DNA of 64,000 nucleotides from an uncultured Eubacteriales bacterium (lineage in GTDB: Bacteria > Bacillota > Clostridia > Christensenellales > CAG-138): positions 24,088-88,087 of the forward strand of contig CACWJZ010000001.1 of the NCBI GenBank assembly GCA_902761365.1, read 5' to 3'. Positions 57,489-64,000 of the stretch are shown one piece after another. Both the position numbers and the translations under genes were made by a program. A model generated the notes under the pieces. It worked only from the letters and a program-made list of their open reading frames with translations. It ran no database searches and had not been told where the DNA came from. Position 1 is the first letter of the stretch. Each line of letters starts with the position of its first letter.

Positions 57489-58082
57489 ATGTACGCCTAC
57501 ATTCGAGGGATCGTTTCGGATATAACCCAGGACCGAGCCGTGCTGGAAGCGGCCGGCGTGGGGTATGAGCTCTTCGCGGGCCGCAAGACCCTGGATAAGC
57601 TCATCCTGGGGGAGGAGGCCAAGCTCTACACCCATCTGCACCTCGCTGAGGGCGTTCAGGCTTTGTACGGCTTTTACACCGAGGAGGAGCGGGAGATGTT
57701 CCGCCGCCTCATCGGCATCTCCCGGGTGGGCCCCAAGCTGGCCGTCAGCGTGCTGTCTGTCATGGAGCCCTCGGATGTGATCTCCGCCGTCGTCACGGAC
57801 AACCCCACGGCCTTCGATCCCGTTCAGGGCATGGGCCGGAAGATGGCCCAGCGGGTCATCCTGGAGCTCAAGGAGCAGGTCAAGGATGCGCCCCTGCCTG
57901 TCGGAAAGCCCGGGCAGGCTGTGAAAATCGGCGTGGCCGAGAACATCCGGGCCGAAGCCGTCCAGGCGCTGGTGGCCCTGGGGTACGACGGGCTCACCGC
58001 CTCCCGGGCCGTATCAGCCGTGGAAGAGGCGAAGAACGTGGAGGAACTGATTACCAAGGCCCTGCGCAAACTGGCAAGATAG
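57489..58082 (+). CDS. ruvA: Holliday junction branch migration protein RuvA
   Basis: A 197-residue junction-binding subunit of the RuvAB motor. Domain I is an OB fold (MYAYIRGIVSDI at the start, LYTHLHLAEGVQALYGFYTEEE). Domain II carries two helix-hairpin-helix motifs (ISRVGPKLAVSVLS and VQGMGRKMAQRVILELK). Domain III at about 150-197 (AVQALVALGYDGLTASRAV) contacts RuvB. AGGAGG precedes the start. It is 9 bases before ruvB. Confidence 0.96.
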   Translation: MYAYIRGIVSDITQDRAVLEAAGVGYELFAGRKTLDKLILGEEAKLYTHLHLAEGVQALYGFYTEEEREMFRRLIGISRVGPKLAVSVLSVMEPSDVISAVVTDNPTAFDPVQGMGRKMAQRVILELKEQVKDAPLPVGKPGQAVKIGVAENIRAEAVQALVALGYDGLTASRAVSAVEEAKNVEELITKALRKLAR

Positions 58083-58091
58083 CGAGGCAAG

Positions 58092-59132
58092 ATGAAAGAG
58101 GACGATCGCATCATCACTTCCTCCTTGCGGGAGGAGGACATCAAGAACGATTACAGCCTACGCCCCAAGTTCCTGAACGAGTATATCGGGCAGGACGAGG
58201 CGAAGGAGCATATCGCCATCTATATCTCCGCGGCGAAGGCGAGGGGCGAGTCGCTGGACCATGCCTTGCTCTACGGCCCGCCAGGCCTCGGCAAGACCAC
58301 GCTGGCCGGGATCATCGCAAACGAGATGGGCGTGAATTTGCGGGTGACCAGCGGCCCTGCCATCAGCCACGCCGGGGACCTGGCCGCCATCCTCACCAAC
58401 CTGGCCCCCGGGGACGTGCTGTTCATCGACGAGATCCATCGGCTGAACCCGGCGGTAGAGGAGGTGCTCTATCCGGCCATGGAGGACTACGCCCTGGACA
58501 TCGTCATCGGCAAGGGTCCCGGGGCCCGGAGCATCCGGCTGGACCTGCCCAAGTTCACCCTGATCGGCGCCACCACCCGGCTCGGCATGCTCAGCTCCCC
58601 CCTTCGGGACCGGTTCGGCATCAAGGAACAGCTGCAGCTCTATTCCCCCGAGCAGCTCAAGGAGATCATCGTGCGTAGCGCCCAGATCTTGGGCATCGAC
58701 ATCGACGAGGAGGGCGCCCTCGAGATCGCGTCCCGCTCCCGGGGCACGCCCCGTATTGCCAACCGGCTGCTGCGCCGGGTCAGGGATTATGCCCAAGTGC
58801 GCGGCACCGGCTGCGTGGATCTGGACACGGCGCAGAAGGGCCTCAACATGCTGGCCATCGATGAGCTGGGCCTCGACGCGGTGGACCGCCGCATGCTCAT
58901 CGCCATGATCACCATCTTCAAGGGCGGGCCGGTGGGCCTTGATACCATCGCCGCCTACACCGGGGAGGACGCGGGCACCATCGAGGACGTGTATGAGCCC
59001 TATCTCCTCAAGCTTGGCTTCCTGGCCCGGACCAATCGTGGCCGGATCGTGCTACCGGATGCCTACGCTCATTTGGATTATCCTGTGCCGGAAACGGCCA
59101 ACGTCCCGCAACAGCTGAAATTGGAGGTATAA
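58092..59132 (+). CDS. ruvB: Holliday junction branch migration ATPase RuvB
   Basis: A 346-residue AAA+ motor driving branch migration. Walker A is [12 protein letters not shown] near residue 59-70, Walker B is [10 protein letters not shown] near 109-118, sensor I lies around [11 protein letters not shown], and the arginine finger region SPLRDRFG is near 172-179. A C-terminal winged helix follows ([19 protein letters not shown]). The length matches the family (about 335-350). The gene ends 6 bases before the coiled-coil gene. Confidence 0.97.
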   Translation: MKEDDRIITSSLREEDIKNDYSLRPKFLNEYIGQDEAKEHIAIYISAAKARGESLDHALLYGPPGLGKTTLAGIIANEMGVNLRVTSGPAISHAGDLAAILTNLAPGDVLFIDEIHRLNPAVEEVLYPAMEDYALDIVIGKGPGARSIRLDLPKFTLIGATTRLGMLSSPLRDRFGIKEQLQLYSPEQLKEIIVRSAQILGIDIDEEGALEIASRSRGTPRIANRLLRRVRDYAQVRGTGCVDLDTAQKGLNMLAIDELGLDAVDRRMLIAMITIFKGGPVGLDTIAAYTGEDAGTIEDVYEPYLLKLGFLARTNRGRIVLPDAYAHLDYPVPETANVPQQLKLEV

Positions 59133-59138
59133 ACACCC

Positions 59139-59987
59139 ATGTTCAATAAAAAGAAAAAGCTGATCGAAGAACAAAACAAGGCCATCGCGGATCTTAATGA
59201 AAAATTACAGGCTCAGCAACAGGAGTTGGAAACAGTCAAGTCTCAGCTGGAAGCATATCAGCAGCGGGAATTATCCATCTCCCGAGCCCTTACCGACGCC
59301 GCAGAGACAGCCAGCCGTATCGTGACCGATGCTCAACGAGAGTCGGACGATATTCACGACTCCGCTCAAAAAGAGTATGTCGCCTCACAGAAAAAAGGGG
59401 AGGCCTTGATCCAATCCGCCTATGAAAATGCTCGGGACATCATTAAGGACGCAGAGAAGACCAGCGAGCAGAAAATCAAGGATACTGACGATGCCGTCGG
59501 TTCCTATGTACAGCTGTTGAATCAGTTCAACGAGTCCATGAAAGAGCAGGCCCGACAGGCAGAGGAGAATCTGAAGAAGATTTCTGATTACTATGTGCGT
59601 CTGAACAACGCATTGCCGGAGCTGTTTTCTGAAGTGCCCAGGCTCAATGAGCCCATAAACAAGCAGGCGGAGGAGCCTCTGCCCGACCCTGAGGGTGATC
59701 CTGCCCAACTCATGCGCAACATCTATACCATCCAAAATCGGTATCTGCCCCACGAGGACATCCCCGACAGGACCAGCGTTCCCGAGGAAGAAGAGAAGGT
59801 TCACGAGGAAAAGGCCGTTATGGAAGAGGAAGCGACGGAAGAGAAGCCCATTCCCCAATTTGAGGAAGAGGAGGGCGAAGTGGTCAAAGTATCTGACCTC
59901 GTTTCGGAGGAAGTAGGCACCATCGACACCGATGAGCTCATCGAGCAATCGGCTGCCTTGGGTAATCACGTGATCGAGACGGAATAA
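59139..59987 (+). CDS. Coiled-coil protein of unknown function (DivIVA-like)
   Basis: A 282-residue soluble protein. Residues 1-165 are a nearly continuous coiled coil (KKKLIEEQNKAIADLNEK and on), with an Ala/Ser/Glu-rich stretch like that of DivIVA/GpsB and ATP-synthase b subunits (ASRIVTDAQRESDDI). Residues 185-282 are acidic and probably disordered. The N-terminal membrane-binding GYxxxxVD motif of true DivIVA is not present, so the comparison is structural only. It starts 6 bases after ruvB and precedes pgk/tpiA by 51 bases. Confidence 0.8.
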   Translation: MFNKKKKLIEEQNKAIADLNEKLQAQQQELETVKSQLEAYQQRELSISRALTDAAETASRIVTDAQRESDDIHDSAQKEYVASQKKGEALIQSAYENARDIIKDAEKTSEQKIKDTDDAVGSYVQLLNQFNESMKEQARQAEENLKKISDYYVRLNNALPELFSEVPRLNEPINKQAEEPLPDPEGDPAQLMRNIYTIQNRYLPHEDIPDRTSVPEEEEKVHEEKAVMEEEATEEKPIPQFEEEEGEVVKVSDLVSEEVGTIDTDELIEQSAALGNHVIETE

Positions 59988-60038
59988 CGCGGATATATTG
60001 TTCGCTTATTATATAGGATTACATAGGAGGAAAAACAT

Positions 60039-61973
60039 ATGGCAAAAAAGACTGTGGAAGACATTCAGGTCAAAGGAAAACGAGTTCTCTGCCGGGTGGA
60101 CTTCAATGTGCCCCTGACCGAGGATATGAAAGTGGCGGACGACAAGCGCATCGTGGCCGCCATGCCCACCATCCGGTATCTACTGGACCATGAGGCGAAG
60201 GTGATCCTTTGCTCCCATCTGGGCCGTCCCAAGGGCAAGGTGGACATGAAGTACACCCTGGCCCCCGTGGCTACCCGGCTCCAGGAGCTGCTGCCCGAGG
60301 TGCGGGTCCAGTTCGCCTCCGACACCGTGGGGGAGAGTGCCCAGAAGTGCGTGGCTGACATGAAGGACGGCGAGATCGTGCTGCTGGAGAACACCCGTTT
60401 CCAGAAGGAGGAGGAAGCCAACGATCCCGAGTTCTCCCGGAAGCTGGCTGACCTTGCGGACATCTTCGTCTCCGACGCCTTCGGCACCGTGCACCGGGCC
60501 CATGCATCCACCGCTGGTGTGGCCGCGTATCTGCCCGCCGTGGCCGGGTTCCTGATCGGCAAGGAGCTGGGCATCATGGGCGAAGCCCTCAACAACCCCC
60601 AGCGCCCCTTCGTGGCCATCCTGGGCGGCGCCAAGGTCTCCGACAAGATCGGCGTCATCAAGAACCTGCTGGAGAAGTGCGATACGCTCCTGATCGGCGG
60701 CGGCATGGCCTATACCTTCTACAAGGCCATGGGTTATGAAATCGGCACCTCCCTGCTGGATGAGAACAGCATCGGTCTCGCCAAGGAGCTGATGGCGGAT
60801 GCCAAGGCTCGCGGCGTTAATCTGATGCTCCCCGTGGACACCGTGGTAGCTCCCGAGTTCTCCGCGGACGCTGAATACAAGACCGTCCCCTCCAACGCCA
60901 TGCCTGTGGGCTGGATGGGCATGGACATCGGCGAGGAGACCCGCGCCAAGTATGCTGAGGTCATCAAGGCCGCCAAGACCGTCATCTGGAACGGCCCCAT
61001 GGGCGTGTTCGAGTTTCCCAACTTCGCCAAGGGCACCTCTGCCGTGGCCGAAGCCTGCGCTGAGTGCAAAGGCACCACCATCATCGGCGGCGGCGACTCC
61101 GCTTCCGCGGTGAAGAAGCTGGGCTATGCCAAGAAGATGACCCACATCTCCACCGGCGGCGGCGCCTCCCTGGAGTTCCTGGAGGGCAAGGTCCTACCCG
61201 GTGTAGCCGTGCTCAACGACAAGATCGCAAGAAAGCCCATCATCGCCGGCAACTGGAAGATGAACAAGACCCCGGAGGAAGCTAAAGCCCTGATCACCGA
61301 CCTCATCCCCCTGGTGAAGGACGCCAAGTGCGACGTGGTCGTGTGCCCGCCCTTCGTGGACCTCTGCCCCGTGCATAAGCTCATCGAGGGCACCAACATC
61401 CATCTGGGCTGCCAGAACATTCATTGGGCCGAGAGCGGCGCCTTCACCGGCGAGATCTCGCCCAGCATGCTGAAGGCTTTCGGCGTGGAGTACGCCATCA
61501 TCGGTCACAGCGAGCGCCGCGCCTACTTCGGTGAGACCGACGAGGGCGTCAACAAGCGGGCCAAGGCTGCCCTTGCCAACGGCATCGTCCCCATCATCTG
61601 TGTGGGCGAGACCCTGGAGCAGCGGGAAGCGGGCGTGACTGAGAGCTTCGTCAGCGGCCAGACCGCCGCTGCCTTTGCGGGCATTCCCGCGGAGGACGCC
61701 GTGAAGGTGGTCATCGCCTATGAGCCCATCTGGGCCATCGGCACCGGCAAGACCGCCACCAAAGAGGATGCCAACGCCACCATCGCCGTGGTCCGTCGGA
61801 CCATCGCCGGCATCTATGGCGAAGAGGTCGCCCAGCAGGTGCGCATCCAGTACGGCGGCTCCATGAAGCCCTCCAATGCCACCGAGCTTATGAGCATGCC
61901 CGAGATCGACGGCGGGCTCATCGGCGGCGCTTCCCTGAAGGCGGCTGACTTTGCGGGTGTGGTGAACTACTGA
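60039..61973 (+). CDS. pgk/tpiA: Bifunctional phosphoglycerate kinase/triosephosphate isomerase
   Basis: A 644-residue fusion of two glycolytic enzymes. Residues 1-397 are Pgk: [50 protein letters not shown] and [11 protein letters not shown]. Residues 399-644 are Tpi[14 protein letters not shown] (catalytic Lys), IIGHSERR (catalytic His), [15 protein letters not shown] (catalytic Glu) and [12 protein letters not shown]. No stop or frameshift separates them, and there is hardly any linker. A Pgk-TpiA fusion is known from Thermotoga. AGGAGG precedes the ATG. It overlaps gpmI by one base. Confidence 0.96.
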   Translation: MAKKTVEDIQVKGKRVLCRVDFNVPLTEDMKVADDKRIVAAMPTIRYLLDHEAKVILCSHLGRPKGKVDMKYTLAPVATRLQELLPEVRVQFASDTVGESAQKCVADMKDGEIVLLENTRFQKEEEANDPEFSRKLADLADIFVSDAFGTVHRAHASTAGVAAYLPAVAGFLIGKELGIMGEALNNPQRPFVAILGGAKVSDKIGVIKNLLEKCDTLLIGGGMAYTFYKAMGYEIGTSLLDENSIGLAKELMADAKARGVNLMLPVDTVVAPEFSADAEYKTVPSNAMPVGWMGMDIGEETRAKYAEVIKAAKTVIWNGPMGVFEFPNFAKGTSAVAEACAECKGTTIIGGGDSASAVKKLGYAKKMTHISTGGGASLEFLEGKVLPGVAVLNDKIARKPIIAGNWKMNKTPEEAKALITDLIPLVKDAKCDVVVCPPFVDLCPVHKLIEGTNIHLGCQNIHWAESGAFTGEISPSMLKAFGVEYAIIGHSERRAYFGETDEGVNKRAKAALANGIVPIICVGETLEQREAGVTESFVSGQTAAAFAGIPAEDAVKVVIAYEPIWAIGTGKTATKEDANATIAVVRRTIAGIYGEEVAQQVRIQYGGSMKPSNATELMSMPEIDGGLIGGASLKAADFAGVVNY

Positions 61974-63517
61974 TGAAGCCCATCACCGCATTGATCATCC
62001 TGGATGGCTTCGGCTACAGGGAGGAAAAGGAATACAATGCCATCCTGACCGACGGCGCGGTCCATTTCATGCAGCTGTGGAACACCTGCCCCCACACCCT
62101 GTTGGGGGCCAGCGGCATGGACGTGGGCTTGCCCCGGGGCCAGATGGGCAACAGCGAGGTCGGCCATTTGAACATCGGCGCCGGCCGCATCGTGTATCAG
62201 GAACTGACCCGGATCACCAAGTCCATCGAGGACGGGGATTTCTTCGAGAATCCCGCGTTTTTGAAGGCGGTGGAGAACTGCAAGGCCCACGATGCCGCCC
62301 TGCATTTGTTCGGCCTCTGCTCCGACGGTGGTGTTCACAGCCACCTGGAGCATCTCTATGCTTTGGTGGAGCTGGCCAAGCGGAACGGCCTTAGCAAGGT
62401 GTATATCCACTGCTTCATGGACGGTCGCGACACCCCGCCCAAGAGCGGCAAGGGGTACTTGGAGACCCTCGAGGCGAAGCTCGCCGAGATCGGCGTGGGC
62501 AAGATCGCCACGGTCTCCGGCCGCTACTATGCCATGGACCGGGACAACCGCTTCGAGCGGGTCCAGCAGGCCTATGCGGCCCTGACCTACGGCGAGGGCT
62601 TCACCGCTCCCACGGGCCATGACGCCATGCAGCTGAGCTATGATCGGGGCGATGCGGACGAGTTCGTGAAGCCCACGGTCATCGTGGAGAACGGCAAGCC
62701 CGTGGCCACCGTGCGGCCCGACGACAGCGTGATCTTCTTCAACTTCCGTCCCGATCGGGCGCGGGAGCTGACGCGAGCCTTCATCTTCGAGGACTTTGAC
62801 GGCTTTGAACGTCGGAACGGGTACTTCCCCCTGACCTACGTATCCATGACCCAGTACGACAAGACCTTCGAGGATAAGCTCACCGTGGCCTTCAAGCCCC
62901 AGACCCTGAAGAACACCCTGGGCGAGTACTTGGCCGCCAACGGCAAGACCCAGCTTCGGATCGCGGAGACGGAGAAGTACGCCCACGTGACCTTCTTCTT
63001 CAACGGTGGGGTGGAGGCGCCCAATCCCCTGGAGGATCGGTGCCTGATCCCCTCGCCCAAGGTGCCCACCTACGACATGCAGCCGGAAATGAGCGCGTAC
63101 CTGGTGGCCGACGAGGTGGTGAAACGGATCGAGAGCGGCAAGTACGACGTGATGATCCTGAACTTCGCCAACCCCGACATGGTGGGCCATACGGGCGTCA
63201 TGGACGCGGCTGTAAAGGCGGTCCACGCGGTGGACGAGTGCCTGGACAAGGTGGTGACCGCTATCCTCAAGTGCGGCGGTCGCTGCCTCATCACTGCGGA
63301 TCATGGCAACTGCGAGTACATGTGGGACTATGAACAGAACGCTCCCTTCACCGCCCACACCACCAATCCCGTGCCCTGTGTGTACGTGGACGCGGCGGAG
63401 AAGGACGTGACGCTGCGGGAGGGCGGCCGTCTCAGCGACCTCGCTCCGACGCTGCTTGATATGCTGGGCCTGCCCAAGCCTGTCGAAATGACCGGTTCCA
63501 CCCTGTTTGCTGGGTAA
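61973..63517 (+). CDS. gpmI: 2,3-bisphosphoglycerate-independent phosphoglycerate mutase
   Basis: A 514-residue manganese enzyme converting 3- to 2-phosphoglycerate. It starts [18 protein letters not shown] with the first metal Asp, has the phosphoserine loop QMGNSEVGHLNIGAGR near residue 59-74, HCFMDGRDTPP near 144-154, NFRPDRAREL near 257-266, and the C-terminal metal sites NFANPDMVGHTG and TADHGNCEYM. All are intact. The start overlaps the upstream stop by one base, so translation is coupled and lower glycolysis is produced as a block. Confidence 0.97.
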   Translation: MKPITALIILDGFGYREEKEYNAILTDGAVHFMQLWNTCPHTLLGASGMDVGLPRGQMGNSEVGHLNIGAGRIVYQELTRITKSIEDGDFFENPAFLKAVENCKAHDAALHLFGLCSDGGVHSHLEHLYALVELAKRNGLSKVYIHCFMDGRDTPPKSGKGYLETLEAKLAEIGVGKIATVSGRYYAMDRDNRFERVQQAYAALTYGEGFTAPTGHDAMQLSYDRGDADEFVKPTVIVENGKPVATVRPDDSVIFFNFRPDRARELTRAFIFEDFDGFERRNGYFPLTYVSMTQYDKTFEDKLTVAFKPQTLKNTLGEYLAANGKTQLRIAETEKYAHVTFFFNGGVEAPNPLEDRCLIPSPKVPTYDMQPEMSAYLVADEVVKRIESGKYDVMILNFANPDMVGHTGVMDAAVKAVHAVDECLDKVVTAILKCGGRCLITADHGNCEYMWDYEQNAPFTAHTTNPVPCVYVDAAEKDVTLREGGRLSDLAPTLLDMLGLPKPVEMTGSTLFAG

Positions 63518-63546
63518 GATGAGCCAAAAATGGCTGAATATCACCC

Positions 63547-63575
63547 TTGCAAACCGTGAAACAAGGTGGTATAAT
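63547..63575 (+). promoter_or_regulatory. Promoter of secG
   Basis: TTGCAA (63547-63552), a 17-base spacer and TATAAT (63570-63575). The TTG at 63547 is the -35 box, not a start codon. Confidence 0.85.
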
Positions 63576-63606
63576 ACCAACCGCAGTCAATTTGGGAGGA
63601 AGTTAT

Positions 63607-63837
63607 ATGAGTCTTGCAATTGAAATCATCCTTGTTCTCGTGTCCGTCGTGCTGATCGTGGCCGTGCTGATGCAGAAGAGCAAGTCCGCCGGTCTGGGCT
63701 CCGCCTACGGCAGCGATACCGAAACCTTCGGCGTGAAGGGCCGGGAGGCCAAGAAGGATCTTCAGCTCAAGAAGATCACCCTTGTTTGTGCCGGTATCAT
63801 CGCTGTGCTGGCGCTGGTTCTCATGTGCCTCGGCTGA
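63607..63837 (+). CDS. secG: Preprotein translocase subunit SecG
   Basis: A 76-residue subunit of the SecYEG channel. Two membrane helices (about 3-21 and 55-74) flank a cytoplasmic loop with the family motif LMQKSKSAGLGSAYG, a Q-x-G-K/S-GLG variant. GGGAGG precedes the ATG at 63607. Its own promoter and terminator make it monocistronic. The usual downstream rnr gene is missing; smpB follows directly. Confidence 0.95.
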   Translation: MSLAIEIILVLVSVVLIVAVLMQKSKSAGLGSAYGSDTETFGVKGREAKKDLQLKKITLVCAGIIAVLALVLMCLG

Positions 63838-63853
63838 GAAAAGCTGTATGAAA

Positions 63854-63886
63854 GGCGGTACAGCGATCATCGTTGTACCGCTTTTT
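63854..63886 (+). terminator. Terminator after secG
   Basis: A 12-bp stem (63855-63866 with 63870-63881, one G-T pair) around TCA, followed by TTTTT. Confidence 0.88.
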
Positions 63887-63909
63887 ATTTGGAAAGGTAA
63901 TGGAGAAGT

Positions 63910-64000
63910 ATGCCCGTTCATAAGGGAATAAAAGTGGCCGCCGTTAACCGGAAGGCCCGCCATGACTACTTTATCGAAGATACCCTGGAATGCGGCATCG
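63910..64000 (+). CDS. smpB: SsrA-binding protein SmpB (partial, N-terminus only)
   Basis: The first 30 codons are present before the window ends. They read KGIKVAAVNRKARHDYFIED, close to the SmpB start (K-x-x-A-x-N-R-K-A-x-H-[DE]-Y). SmpB partners tmRNA in ribosome rescue. GGAGAAG precedes the ATG. The rest of the gene lies beyond the window. Confidence 0.88.
   Translation, partial: MPVHKGIKVAAVNRKARHDYFIEDTLECGI

Noticed and set aside
61967..63580. 537-codon minus-strand frame opposite gpmI
   Set aside because: Shadow of gpmI, as above.
1..64000. CRISPR arrays, prophage, insertion sequences, secondary-metabolite clusters or defence islands
   Set aside because: No regularly spaced repeats, cas, integrase, transposase, phage structural or synthase genes were found; the lone methyltransferase is not enough to call a defence system.

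Overview
The window is a dense, ordinary-looking stretch of a Gram-positive-type (Firmicutes, class Clostridia) chromosome with fairly high GC. Support for this comes from strong AGGAGG ribosome binding sites, many TTGACA/TATAAT-like promoters, an L10-leader attenuator, and a Firmicutes gene set (MgtE, MntP, DegV, DUF4097, VanW-like, YqeB, NifS-ThiI, DUF378, the PntAA/AB/B three-gene transhydrogenase). A fused pgk/tpiA narrows it further. A gut-type clostridial lineage is likely, but this is inference; no 16S gene is present. I see no transposase, integrase, phage gene or CRISPR array.

Layout. 1-470: tRNA-Ser and a repeat-rich gap. 0.5-8.2 kb: proton antiporter, divergent sfsA/GDPD, mgtE with an upstream 28-codon leader ORF, a DUF362-ferredoxin protein and an acetoacetate-CoA ligase. 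8.2-12.6 kb: endonuclease IV, YigZ, a large single-pass membrane protein and a HAD phosphatase. 12.6-21.3 kb, mostly minus strand: a two-gene membrane operon, DegV, DUF4097 (divergent from mntP), YqeB and a VanW-like lipoprotein. 21.3-24.3 kb: tRNA-Leu, a solute symporter and a solitary DNA methyltransferase. 24.4-27.2 kb: an amino-sugar operon (nagB, glmM, hexapeptide-repeat transferase). 27.2-28.4 kb: L10 leader, rplJ and rplL; rplJ is frameshifted by a perfect 13-bp tandem duplication. 28.4-33.2 kb, minus strand: dinB, an SDR, DUF378, a small protein and a zinc-ribbon/acidic membrane protein. 33.4-36.2 kb: cysteine desulfurase-thiI, a small membrane protein and tRNA-Pro. 36.5-40.9 kb: an Lrp/AsnC regulator leading into the transhydrogenase genes, then a nucleoside hydrolase. 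40.9-46.6 kb: a predicted ~200-nt structured RNA, a cytidylate-kinase-like protein, a secreted 5'-nucleotidase, a second structured intergenic region, metK and a PIG-L protein. 46.7-50.7 kb, minus strand: aminotransferase, carbamate kinase and a secreted repeat protein. 50.8-56.9 kb: a thioredoxin-Ig fusion, a divergent Lgt, and lipoproteins including one with three lamin-tail-like domains. 56.9-64 kb: ruvCAB, a coiled-coil protein, pgk/tpiA, gpmI, secG and the start of smpB.

Functional themes are central metabolism (lower glycolysis, transhydrogenation, UDP-GlcNAc precursors), DNA repair (RuvABC, Nfo, DinB), tRNA thiolation, metal transport, and an unusually large set of uncharacterised exported or membrane-anchored proteins.

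I found no convincing new multi-gene system. The best leads are the 28-codon ORF in the mgtE leader, two unassigned structured RNA regions (about 41032-41229 and 43886-44135), an Lgt homologue lacking signature residues, the rplJ duplication, and an 11-bp inverted repeat spanning both -35 boxes between DUF4097 and mntP. Many start sites were moved inward from the longest frame because the upstream TTG or ATG lies in a promoter or lacks a ribosome binding site.
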